Shown here piece after piece: positions 14,239 through 20,971 of a stretch of DNA of 20,971 nucleotides. Where the stretch lies: positions 1 through 20,971 of the forward strand of contig NZ_CAKROJ010000040.1 in assembly GCF_934372025.1 (NCBI RefSeq). Direction: 5' to 3'. The stretch's first letter is position 1. The number at the start of each line of letters is the position of its first letter. The notes below the pieces were generated by a model. It was not told the DNA's origin, ran no database searches, and saw nothing but the letters and a program-made list of their open reading frames with translations. This DNA is from an uncultured Blautia sp. (GTDB taxonomy: Bacteria; Bacillota; Clostridia; Lachnospirales; Lachnospiraceae). A program made the position numbers and the translations under genes.

Positions 14239-15090
14239 TTATTCCTGCTCTGCTGCCATCCATTCTTTCAGCGCTTTCATTCGAATACGCGCGTCTCTGG
14301 CTCCAAGATCATACGTCTGACGGATCACATCCAGATCACTCTCCATACGGCCAGCCTCCAGTTTCCTGTCCGGCTGGATCATAAATGCTTCACCTGTCTG
14401 TTCCATTTTTTTGATCACATCCAGACTGTGATTATAAACTACATGACGATTCTGCAAGGTATGCACAAACTCCGGATATTTATGATAGCGTATTTCTGCC
14501 ATTTTGATATTTTCCGGTTTTTTGACAAATCCTGCTTCTCTGGTAAGTACAACTACGATCCTGTCATATCCCATCTTTTTAAAAGCCTCAACCGGAATAC
14601 TGTCTGCACATCCGCCATCAAGAAGTTTCATATCATGATACTTTACAATTCTGGATACATACGGCATGGATGCAGATGCCCGCATAGCATCAATCTGTGT
14701 CAGCATATCTGTGATTTTAATATATTCCGCTTTTCCTGTTTCCACATTGGTACATGTCGCATAAAAGTCTGTATCTGATTTCACAAATGCCTCATAATCA
14801 AATGGATCCAGTCTTTCCGGAATATCATGATAACAGAACTGTTCTCCTACTACCTCACCTGTATGAAGCAGGCTCCAGAAGCTCATAAAATGTTTGTCAT
14901 TACGATATTTCAAAGTATAGCGAAGACTTCGCCCCTTCTGCCCGGAAACAAACGAGCACCCGTGCAGTGCTCCGGCAGAAACACCGATTACTCCGTCAAA
15001 ATGAATCCCATTCTCCAAAAACACATCCAGCACTCCGGCTGTGTAAATTCCGCGCATTGCGCCGCCTTCCAAAACAAGTCCTGTTTTCAT
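14239..15090 (-). CDS. Patatin-like phospholipase / acyl hydrolase
   Basis: The 283-aa protein is a cytoplasmic patatin-family serine hydrolase using a Ser-Asp dyad. Seen in order: oxyanion loop EGGAMRG (8-14), nucleophile elbow GVSAGA with S38, and the catalytic D158 in DGG (158-160) followed by ADSIPV. It resembles the YjjU/RssA group of bacterial patatins rather than secreted toxins such as ExoU, and no signal peptide is present. ATG 15090 is preferred over the in-frame TTG nine codons earlier because AAAGGTGAG precedes it. That site overlaps the end of larC, whose stop is 8 nt upstream, so the two are probably co-translated. The lipid substrate is unknown. Confidence 0.88.
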   Translation of the reverse strand: MKTGLVLEGGAMRGIYTAGVLDVFLENGIHFDGVIGVSAGALHGCSFVSGQKGRSLRYTLKYRNDKHFMSFWSLLHTGEVVGEQFCYHDIPERLDPFDYEAFVKSDTDFYATCTNVETGKAEYIKITDMLTQIDAMRASASMPYVSRIVKYHDMKLLDGGCADSIPVEAFKKMGYDRIVVVLTREAGFVKKPENIKMAEIRYHKYPEFVHTLQNRHVVYNHSLDVIKKMEQTGEAFMIQPDRKLEAGRMESDLDVIRQTYDLGARDARIRMKALKEWMAAEQE

Positions 15091-15098
15091 GTTATGTC

Positions 15099-16400
15099 TC
15101 ACCTTTCTGTTGTCCAATAACTTCTGATCCTGTCATATGCTTCCTGCAGACTGATCCGATTTTTTTCTGCAAGATACTGCACATTTTCATATTCCGGATA
15201 ATATTTCATCTGTCCGTCCGGTAATGTGCATGCTTTTACAACCGCCACCCCAAGAGAAGTTTCTTTTTTCTGAATCTCTCTCTTGAGAATCGTACGCTCC
15301 ATCTCCATTTTTCGGATTCCGATCGTGGTTGTTTCTGCAAAGATCAGATTTTCCAGTTTCTCTCTGTCTTCCTTCTTACAGATCACTGTCAGCGTATATG
15401 CCGGGCGATTTTTCTTTGTATAAATCGGTGTGTAATGAGCTTCTCTTGCACCATTTTCCAACAGAAGCTTCATAACGTATCCCATTGTTTCCCCACTGCA
15501 GTCGTCTATATCTGTTTCCAGTTTCCAGATTCTGTCTTCCTTCTTTTCTTCTGTGTCACGCTGGATCAGCATGGCACGCAGGATACCCGGACATTGATAC
15601 TGACGTTTACCTGCGCCAAGTCCTGTTTTTAAAATCCTGAAATCTTCCGGAAGCTGCTCCGAGGTACGGAAAGCAGCCACCACAGCCGCACCTGTCGGTG
15701 TTACCAGTTCTCCCTGTATATCCGTGATCCTGAGTTTCAGTCTGTGCGCTGCTGCTATATGTGATACCGCCGGAACCGGAACCGGAATCTGTCCATGCTG
15801 ACAACGGATAAATCCGGTACCTTCATACAGAACCGGCACGATCACCTCTGTGATATCCAGATCATCCATACAGACTGCGATCGCCACAATGTCCACGATG
15901 GAATCCACTGCACCGACTTCATGAAAATGAACTTCTTCTACAGGAACTCCATGCGCTTCTGCTTCAGCCTCAGCCAGTATTTCAAATACTCTCAGTGCCA
16001 TCGTTCTGGCTCTGTCTGTCATTTCTGCTTTTGTGATGATCTCTGTGATTTCTCTGATTCCACGGTGAACATGCATATGCATTTCATGACTGTGTTCATG
16101 ATGGTGTACTTTCTCTTTGTGAAAGTGTTCTGTTCCATGCTCATGATGATGTTCTCTTTCTTTCCCATGGAGAAATTCCATGTCATGATCATGATTATCC
16201 TGTTCCAGAATCACATTAAAATCACAGGCATCCAGTCCGGATTTCTTTACCCTTGAAATTTCTGTGCGAAACCCTTCCACCGGAAGACTCTTTAGAGACT
16301 TCTCCAGCACCTTCTGATCAGCTCCCAGATCCAGAAGTGCCGCTACTGTCATATCTCCACTGATTCCCGAATAACATTCCAAATATAATGTTTTACCCAT
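15099..16400 (-). CDS. larC: Nickel-pincer cofactor nickel insertion protein LarC
   Basis: LarC is the CTP-dependent nickel insertase that loads nickel into pyridinium-3,5-bisthiocarboxylic acid mononucleotide, giving the NPN cofactor of lactate racemase and related enzymes. The 433-aa protein starts MGKTLYLECYSGISGDM, the family N-terminus; AGGTGG lies 4 nt before this ATG, whereas the long upstream extension overlapping larB is unlikely. A His-rich insert (17 His in residues 70-112) is a probable nickel reservoir. VEEVHFHEVGAVDSIVDI (154-171) and the C-terminal LETDIDDCSGETMGY (294-308) are intact. In Lactiplantibacillus plantarum larC1/larC2 need a programmed frameshift; here both halves are one frame. 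Confidence 0.93.
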   Translation of the reverse strand: MGKTLYLECYSGISGDMTVAALLDLGADQKVLEKSLKSLPVEGFRTEISRVKKSGLDACDFNVILEQDNHDHDMEFLHGKEREHHHEHGTEHFHKEKVHHHEHSHEMHMHVHRGIREITEIITKAEMTDRARTMALRVFEILAEAEAEAHGVPVEEVHFHEVGAVDSIVDIVAIAVCMDDLDITEVIVPVLYEGTGFIRCQHGQIPVPVPAVSHIAAAHRLKLRITDIQGELVTPTGAAVVAAFRTSEQLPEDFRILKTGLGAGKRQYQCPGILRAMLIQRDTEEKKEDRIWKLETDIDDCSGETMGYVMKLLLENGAREAHYTPIYTKKNRPAYTLTVICKKEDREKLENLIFAETTTIGIRKMEMERTILKREIQKKETSLGVAVVKACTLPDGQMKYYPEYENVQYLAEKNRISLQEAYDRIRSYWTTER

Positions 16401-16437
16401 ATATCCACCTGTTTCTTTAAATTCTGATTCTCCCGTT

Positions 16438-17199
16438 TTATTCTGTATGATGATTTCTGGATGCCAGCCGGTTGATCTGTGTTGCAATATATCCGGCCCC
16501 ATATCCATTATCAATATTCACGACTGCGATTCCGTTTGCACAGGAATTGATCATCGTAAGGAGTGCTGACAGACCATTCAGACTTGCGCCATATCCCACC
16601 GATGTCGGTACTGCAATAACCGGTTTGTCCACCAGTCCGCCGATCACACTTGCAAGAGCTCCTTCCATTCCCGCTATTGCAATTACACAGTTGGCATCCT
16701 GAATTACATCCAGTCTCGAAAACAGTCTGTGAATCCCGCTTACACCAACATCAAAGATCCGTTCTACATGAGAACCAAAGTATTCTGCTGTCTGAGCTGC
16801 TTCCTCTGCCACAGCAATATCTGCTGTTCCTGCAGTACAGACTGCGATCTTGCCAATATGCTCTTTATCTTTCTTTTCTATCTTTATGATATGCGACAGT
16901 TCGTCGTATTCCACACCCGGAAGAATATCTTTCACAAGCTCATACTGATGTCTGGATGCTCTCGTACCAAACACTTCACCATTATCTTCATAGAGTTTCC
17001 TGAAAATCTGTACAAAATGCTGATCAGCCTTTCCACTGCAAAAAATCACCTCCGGAAAGCCCGAACGGATTTCTCTGTGAGAATCCAGTTTCGCATATTC
17101 ATCCATTTCTTCAAACGGCTCTTTGCGAAAATAATGTTCTGCTTCTTCTATTGATAATTCTCCGTTTTTAAATCGCGTCAGTATTTCTCTGGTTTCCAA
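16438..17199 (-). CDS. larB: Pyridinium-3,5-biscarboxylic acid mononucleotide synthase LarB
   Basis: LarB carboxylates nicotinic acid adenine dinucleotide and hydrolyses its phosphoanhydride, the first step of nickel-pincer cofactor synthesis. The 253-aa protein has a helical N-terminus (about 1-35) and a PurE-like carboxylase domain with GKIAVCTAGTADIAVAEEA (116-134), AGMEGALASVIGGLV (176-190), VPTSVGYGAS (198-207) and NSCANGIAVVNIDNGYGAG (218-236). C220 and E180 sit where the catalytic Cys221 and Glu180 of L. plantarum LarB are expected. The start is a TTG at 17199, chosen because GGGAGGTGA stands 5 nt before it; the alternative start seven codons upstream would put that site inside the gene. 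larC follows after 37 nt. Confidence 0.93.
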   Translation of the reverse strand: METREILTRFKNGELSIEEAEHYFRKEPFEEMDEYAKLDSHREIRSGFPEVIFCSGKADQHFVQIFRKLYEDNGEVFGTRASRHQYELVKDILPGVEYDELSHIIKIEKKDKEHIGKIAVCTAGTADIAVAEEAAQTAEYFGSHVERIFDVGVSGIHRLFSRLDVIQDANCVIAIAGMEGALASVIGGLVDKPVIAVPTSVGYGASLNGLSALLTMINSCANGIAVVNIDNGYGAGYIATQINRLASRNHHTE

Positions 17200-17252
17200 C
17201 TCTTCACCTCCCAAAAGCAAAGGAGCATGTTCTTCACATCCTCCTGTCTGTT

Positions 17253-17876
17253 TTATATATGATACAAAATCATTCCGCCTTTTCTGTCATATCCGGTATC
17301 CCACATTTCCTTTAAAGAAAACCACTTGTATTCTCCATAGGAAACTGCCTTTACCAGAAGATCGTCCTCTTTTTCTTCATAACCGGCCAGTATAAACCAG
17401 TGCCAGATATAATCCTCCAGAGGTCCCTTTTTGTTCTTATGCTTCAGCATCAGATATGGAATCGGACAGGCATGATCTATCTGCTCACGTACCGCACAGA
17501 CTGCCTCCTCATAAGTATGTGTTCCATGAAAAGCTTCCATCTTAAGATCAGTATCATGCATATCTGCTAGGTATTCACCAAATCCATCCATAAAAAGTTC
17601 CAGTGTATCGATCCCGTTTGGTCTCGGACAAAGATAAGGTTTCATCACATATGCAAAATCATGATATTCCGCCCAGCTGATCTCCCTGAGTGGATGTGGA
17701 TAAAGATGCTTCATCTCATTTTTTCTGGCAAAATAAATACAGCTCTCACAAGCTGCTATTGCGCCACAACCACCATCTCTCATCGTCACATCCGGAAACA
17801 GATCCTGGTTTCCTCCATAAGATTCCTCCACAAAGAAGTACTCCAGTTCATTCTTATGTAATACGGCCTTCTCCAC
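17253..17876 (-). CDS. Putative cysteine-peptidase-fold (C39-like) protein
   Basis: I cannot assign this 207-aa protein to a named family with certainty. GNQDLFPDV...GGCGAIAA (22-41, C37) resembles the papain/C39-like active-site start (Q then CG), and YIWHWFILAGY (156-166, H159) resembles the catalytic histidine strand followed by VKAVSYGEYKWFSL, as in cysteine peptidases and transglutaminase-like folds. There is no signal peptide or membrane segment, so it should be cytoplasmic. The start is GTG at 17876 after a GGGGGG tract. It lies 53 nt upstream of larB and is probably the first gene of that run, but nothing known links such a protein to the nickel-pincer pathway. Confidence 0.6.
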   Translation of the reverse strand: MEKAVLHKNELEYFFVEESYGGNQDLFPDVTMRDGGCGAIAACESCIYFARKNEMKHLYPHPLREISWAEYHDFAYVMKPYLCPRPNGIDTLELFMDGFGEYLADMHDTDLKMEAFHGTHTYEEAVCAVREQIDHACPIPYLMLKHKNKKGPLEDYIWHWFILAGYEEKEDDLLVKAVSYGEYKWFSLKEMWDTGYDRKGGMILYHI

Positions 17877-17924
17877 CGTTATTCCCCCCAGTCATCATTT
17901 GTAAATCTAAAAACCTTATCTGTA

Positions 17925-17933
17925 ACTATAGCA
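17925..17933 (-). promoter_or_regulatory. Extended -10 promoter of the C39-like/lar gene run
   Basis: Minus strand TGCTATAGT: TATAGT (17925-17930) preceded by TG one base upstream, an extended -10. No good -35 is visible. The leader is about 40 nt. Confidence 0.5.
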
Positions 17934-17978
17934 TATTTTTTTGTGAAATAAAACCGCTTTTTTTCCATAAGAAAAAGG

Positions 17979-17998
17979 TGCATAAAACCTGCATAAAA
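17979..17998. repeat. Two TGCATAAAA copies 11 bp apart upstream of the symporter promoter
   Basis: TGCATAAAA occurs at 17979-17987 and 17990-17998, one helical turn apart, 24-43 bp ahead of the -35 box at 18022. The phasing suits an activator or repressor bound on one face of the DNA, but the repeat is short. Confidence 0.4.
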
Positions 17999-18021
17999 TG
18001 CCTTTGGATATTACGGTTTTC

Positions 18022-18051
18022 TTGACACCAAATGCAGACACATGCTATAAT
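18022..18051 (+). promoter_or_regulatory. Sigma-A promoter of the DAACS symporter gene
   Basis: Perfect -35 TTGACA (18022-18027), 18-bp spacer, perfect -10 TATAAT (18046-18051). The leader is about 60 nt. Confidence 0.88.
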
Positions 18052-18065
18052 TTTCTCTATATTTC

Positions 18066-18096
18066 GTACGTTTTCAGTGTTTTTCGTCAAAACGTA
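18066..18096 (+). promoter_or_regulatory. Perfect 9-bp dyad in the symporter leader
   Basis: GTACGTTTT (18066-18074) and AAAACGTAC (18088-18096 region) are inverted around a 14-nt loop, beginning some 8 nt after the expected transcription start and ending just ahead of GAGGAGG (18104-18110). It may be an operator or an mRNA hairpin limiting access to the ribosome binding site. Confidence 0.6.
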
Positions 18097-18117
18097 CCAT
18101 TTTGAGGAGGTTATAAA

Positions 18118-19347
18118 ATGAAAAAATTTTATGCATGGTACCAGAAGCATATCACCGGTGCGATCTTTACCGGTCTGATTCTTGGTATCCTGACCGGCCT
18201 GTTTCTGGCAGACCGTTTCGCACCGGTTCTGACAGTTACCAGTCTTCTCGGCGGCATTTATATGAATGCGCTGAACATGATGATCTTTCCACTCGTATTC
18301 TGTTCCGTTGTAATGGGAATATGCAGTATTGGCAGTATCAAAACCACCGGTAAGATCACAGGTGCTTCCATGGTGTTTTTCCTTTGCACAACTGCTCTTG
18401 CCAGTCTTGCCGGCCTGGTTATCCCTCGACTGATCCACCTTGGAAAAGGTGTCTCCTTTGAGATGGCAACCTCAGACATCGCAGCCACAGATATGAGCAA
18501 TATCCTGGACACCGTCAAAAACCTGATCCCATCAAATCCTGTATCGGCTTTTGCACAGGGAAATATGCTTCAGGTTCTTGTTTTTGCAGTCATTATCGGC
18601 TTTACTCTGATCGCAGTCGGAGAAAAAGGACAGCCGCTTCTGAACGTGATCGATTCACTGAATGAAGTATGTCTTAAAATCATTAGCACGATCATGTACT
18701 TCACACCAATCGGTGTCTTCTGTACTATCGTACCTGTTGTAGAAGCCAACGGTACAGAGACCATTATCTCACTGGCAACTCAGCTGATCATCCTGTATCT
18801 GGCATTCTTTATCTTTGCATTTGTTGTATATGGTCTTGCTGTCAAAGTGATTGGTAAAGAAAGCCCGTTCAAATTCTTCAAGGCAATCATGCCTGCAGCA
18901 CTGAATGCTTTTGGAACATGTTCCAGTTCTGCAACCATTCCGATCAGTAAACAGTGCATGGAAGAAGGAATGGGTGTTTCCAACAAGATCACCAGTATTG
19001 CAATTCCTCTTGGTGCAACCGTAAACATGGACGCTGTTTCCATCCTGATGTCCTTTATGATCATGTTCTTCGCGAACGCATGCGGAATTAATGTCAGCGT
19101 ATCCATGATGGTCATCGTACTTCTTGCAAATGTACTTCTTTCTGTCGGAACACCTGGTGTTCCTGGCGGTGCGATCGCATCCTTCGCCGCACTCGCAACT
19201 ATGGCAGGACTTCCGGCCGGAATCATGGGTGTATATATCAGCATCAACACACTTTGTGATATGGGTGCAACCTGTGTCAACGTTATCGGAGACCTTGCCT
19301 GCTGTGTAGCATTAAAAGGACGCCTGAAAATCGACGAAACAAAATAA
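18118..19347 (+). CDS. DAACS-family amino acid:cation symporter, probably for neutral substrates
   Basis: This 409-aa membrane protein belongs to the dicarboxylate/amino acid:cation symporter family (GltPh, GltP, SstT). Eight membrane segments and two re-entrant loops are expected; HP1 holds FGTCSSSATIPIS (265-277), TM7 PLGATVNMDAVSI and HP2 GTPGVPGGAI (344-353). TM8 reads D381-MG-A384-T385-CV-N388-VIG-D392. Relative to GltPh the Asp, Thr, Asn and Asp of TM8 are kept, but the Arg that binds the side-chain carboxylate (GltPh R397) is Ala. TM7 NMDGT is NMDAV. Both changes argue against glutamate/aspartate and for a neutral amino acid such as serine or threonine. The start has GAGGAGG 7 nt upstream. 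It is a single gene between its own promoter and terminator. Confidence 0.9.
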   Translation: MKKFYAWYQKHITGAIFTGLILGILTGLFLADRFAPVLTVTSLLGGIYMNALNMMIFPLVFCSVVMGICSIGSIKTTGKITGASMVFFLCTTALASLAGLVIPRLIHLGKGVSFEMATSDIAATDMSNILDTVKNLIPSNPVSAFAQGNMLQVLVFAVIIGFTLIAVGEKGQPLLNVIDSLNEVCLKIISTIMYFTPIGVFCTIVPVVEANGTETIISLATQLIILYLAFFIFAFVVYGLAVKVIGKESPFKFFKAIMPAALNAFGTCSSSATIPISKQCMEEGMGVSNKITSIAIPLGATVNMDAVSILMSFMIMFFANACGINVSVSMMVIVLLANVLLSVGTPGVPGGAIASFAALATMAGLPAGIMGVYISINTLCDMGATCVNVIGDLACCVALKGRLKIDETK

Positions 19348-19360
19348 AACAGTATTAGTT

Positions 19361-19403
19361 AAAGAAGGTGTTCAGCCATACCGGCCGAACACCTTCTTTT
19401 TAT
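19361..19403 (+). terminator. Rho-independent terminator of the symporter gene
   Basis: A perfect 13-bp stem AAAGAAGGTGTTC (19361-19373) / GAACACCTTCTTT (19387-19399) with a 13-nt loop is followed by a T-rich tract. It lies between convergent genes and may also serve the epimerase gene, although its minus-strand T-run is weak. Confidence 0.92.
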
Positions 19404-19427
19404 TTGGACATTGCTGCCCGCAACATC

Positions 19428-20303
19428 TTATTTAATTGAAATAGTATAGGATTTATCAAACACTTCCGCCGGCTTTAATGTGTTAATATTCGGCTTCTGA
19501 GACAGCTCTTTATCATAGCCTGTATTATCACAGCGTCCCATCCATGGTTCCAGACATACAAACGGTGCATTCCCGGCTGACCAGATACCAAAGTTCGGAA
19601 AACCATCGCAGGACATTTCCAGATATGGCGTTCCATCCGGCAGAGCAATTCCTGCTTTTGTGATCTGTCCCTCATCAAAGATCAATGCATCTTTATCAAA
19701 CATATGCGCATCTATTTTGCATTTACCATCTTCAAGTGCAAGCGTATACGTTTCTTCTGGGATCGCCGTTCCATATGCCGGATTGATCAGATGATACTTC
19801 AATTCTTTCTGTCCGCTGAAAGTAAGATAATACTCATCACGTGCTGTTCCCGTAAGAACCGGAACATTAAATGCCGGATGTCCACCGATGGTAAAATACA
19901 TTGTCTCCTGATCATTGTTGACAACTTTCCATGTGACAGTCAGGTCACGATCATTCAGTGTATGAGTAATGTACAGCTGAAACACGTATGGCCATATCTT
20001 TTTTGTTTCTTCTGTTGCCTCAAGTAAATGAGTCACTGAATTATCCGTCTCTTCTGTGCAGACAAATTCCATGTCACGTGCAAAACCATGCTGCCCTGAA
20101 GTATATGTTTTTCCACCTATCAGGCAATGGTCTTCATAATAACGGCCTACATTTGGAAAAAGAACCGGTGCATGACGTTTCCAGTATGCCGGATCTGCAT
20201 TCCAGATTACTTCTCTGTTATTCTTTTTGTCAAAAATTCCTGTTAATTCTGCGCCGTGGTCACTGACTGTCACACGAAGCTGATCATTTTCAATTATATG
20301 CAT
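19428..20303 (-). CDS. Aldose 1-epimerase family protein (LacX/GalM-like)
   Basis: The 291-aa protein has the galactose mutarotase beta-sandwich pattern and interconverts anomers of hexoses or hexose phosphates. Family residues are visible: R54 in PNVGRYY, H72 in GQHGFARD, H142 in IGGHPAF and the catalytic base E252 in VCLEPW, matching GalM His96, His170 and Glu304 in order. The length and the GQHGF-type context match the LacX/YihR subgroup more than true GalM (~340 aa), so the sugar is uncertain. ATG 20303 is chosen because GGAGG lies 8 nt upstream; a TTG five codons earlier overlaps that site. It is a single gene with its own promoter. Confidence 0.88.
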   Translation of the reverse strand: MHIIENDQLRVTVSDHGAELTGIFDKKNNREVIWNADPAYWKRHAPVLFPNVGRYYEDHCLIGGKTYTSGQHGFARDMEFVCTEETDNSVTHLLEATEETKKIWPYVFQLYITHTLNDRDLTVTWKVVNNDQETMYFTIGGHPAFNVPVLTGTARDEYYLTFSGQKELKYHLINPAYGTAIPEETYTLALEDGKCKIDAHMFDKDALIFDEGQITKAGIALPDGTPYLEMSCDGFPNFGIWSAGNAPFVCLEPWMGRCDNTGYDKELSQKPNINTLKPAEVFDKSYTISIK

Positions 20304-20334
20304 GGTAATATCCTCCAAATTCTTTTATATTTAG

Positions 20335-20343
20335 AGTATACCA
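20335..20343 (-). promoter_or_regulatory. Extended -10 promoter of the epimerase gene
   Basis: Minus strand TGGTATACT: -10 TATACT (20335-20340) with TG at 20342-20343. The -35 region is poor. The leader is about 25 nt. Confidence 0.55.
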
Positions 20344-20368
20344 GATACTAAAGAATAAAAACAGTGAA

Positions 20369-20971
20369 TTAAATTTTATGTTTTTCTGCTTTGAAGAAAT
20401 CTTTTGTTTCTTTTACGATCACGCCACTCAGTGCAAAGAGTGCGATCATATTCGGGATTGCCATCAGACCATTGAAGATATCTGCGATTGTCCATACAGC
20501 ACTTACTGTCATATATGGACCGCTGAATACCGCAAGAATGTATAACCAGCGATATACAATGATCTTCTTCTGATGTCCGTTTGTCAGATATTCCAGACAA
20601 CGTTCACTGTAGTAATCCCATCCGAGAATGGTTGTAAATGCGAAGAATACCAGACAGAGCATCAGGATAAATGCTGTCAGTTTGTGAGGCAGCGGAAGTC
20701 CATTCTGGAATGCATAAGTAGTAACCTGAACACCTTCAAGACCTTCTACCTGCCATGCACCTGTCAGGACAATAGAAAGACCTGTCATAGTACAGATAAC
20801 AATTGTATCGATAAATGTACCTGTCATACTTACCAGCCCCTGGCGAACCGGTTCTTTTGTCTGCGCTGCTGCTGCTGCGATCGGTGCACTACCAAGACCA
20901 GCTTCATTAGAGAAGATTCCTCGTGCAACACCTTTCTGCATTGCCACGATCATAGAACCAACCACACCACC
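20369..20971 (-). CDS. Alanine/glycine:cation symporter (AgcS family), C-terminal part
   Basis: About 200 residues from the C-terminal half of an amino acid:sodium symporter are visible; the 5' end runs off the right edge, the frame being open to 20971 (GG before the first visible Met). The diagnostic block is GVARGIFSNEAGLGSAPIAAAAA, the family signature within the substrate/cation site. At least four hydrophobic segments follow (around IVICTMTGLSIVLTG, LTAFILMLCLVFFAFTTI, YRWLYILAVFSGPYMTVS and MIALFALSGVIV), then a short charged tail. AgcS transporters import D/L-alanine or glycine with Na+ or H+ and are usually 450-490 aa, so more than half is missing. No clear terminator separates it from the epimerase gene. 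Confidence 0.93.
   Translation of the reverse strand, partial: GGVVGSMIVAMQKGVARGIFSNEAGLGSAPIAAAAAQTKEPVRQGLVSMTGTFIDTIVICTMTGLSIVLTGAWQVEGLEGVQVTTYAFQNGLPLPHKLTAFILMLCLVFFAFTTILGWDYYSERCLEYLTNGHQKKIIVYRWLYILAVFSGPYMTVSAVWTIADIFNGLMAIPNMIALFALSGVIVKETKDFFKAEKHKI

Noticed and set aside
20319..20368. Terminator between the AgcS symporter and the epimerase gene
   Set aside because: The TTAG...ATAC pairing is short and bulged, and overlaps the extended -10 promoter; it is not convincing.

Overview
The window looks like chromosomal DNA of an anaerobic, spore-forming member of the Clostridia, most probably Lachnospiraceae. The grounds are the sporulation sigma factor SigH at the end of a cysS-mrnC-rlmB cluster (a classic Firmicutes gene order), strong AGGAGG ribosome binding sites, sigma-A promoters with well conserved -35/-10 boxes, a PD-(D/E)XK/XPD-type helicase, a DUF2325 protein and a HPr-like protein next to aspartokinase. 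The placement rests on gene content and motif reading; no database search was possible. Almost everything is ordinary housekeeping DNA. I see no transposase, integrase, phage gene or CRISPR array.

Layout. 1-484: a tRNA-Thr(GGT) gene on the minus strand with its own promoter and a strong terminator, then the start of glnS. 485-2149: glnS, the only plus-strand gene in the left half, ending in a terminator. 2287-7096: a minus-strand operon read right to left as truncated glycerol-1-phosphate dehydrogenase-like gene, ispF, cysS, mrnC, rlmB, sigH and a small acidic membrane protein. It starts from a consensus promoter at 7187-7215 and ends at a hairpin at 2222-2272; several gene pairs overlap or nearly touch. 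7236-8705: a secreted serine hydrolase of the class A beta-lactamase fold with wall-binding-like repeats, with a perfect 10+10 bp dyad over its transcription start. 8800-11199: a large nuclease-helicase fusion. 11307-12876: aspartokinase followed by a HPr-family protein lacking the phosphoacceptor histidine, closed by a terminator. 13044-13325: a DUF2325 protein with a palindromic operator at its promoter.

13494-17876: a minus-strand run of a putative cysteine-peptidase-fold protein, larB, larC, a patatin-like phospholipase and trmO. LarB and LarC make and nickel-load the pincer cofactor of lactate-racemase-type enzymes, but larE and larA are not in view. 18118-19347: a plus-strand DAACS-family symporter whose substrate-site arginine is replaced by alanine, pointing to a neutral substrate. 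19428-20303: a LacX/GalM-like aldose 1-epimerase. 20369-20971: the C-terminal half of an alanine/glycine:cation symporter running off the right edge.

The observations most worth following are the catalytically incomplete dehydrogenase at the head of the ispF operon, the Crh-like HPr protein coupled to aspartokinase, the operators at 8755-8782 and 13404-13421, the transporter specificity change, and the single-frame LarC in a cluster without larE/larA. None of these by itself proves a new system.
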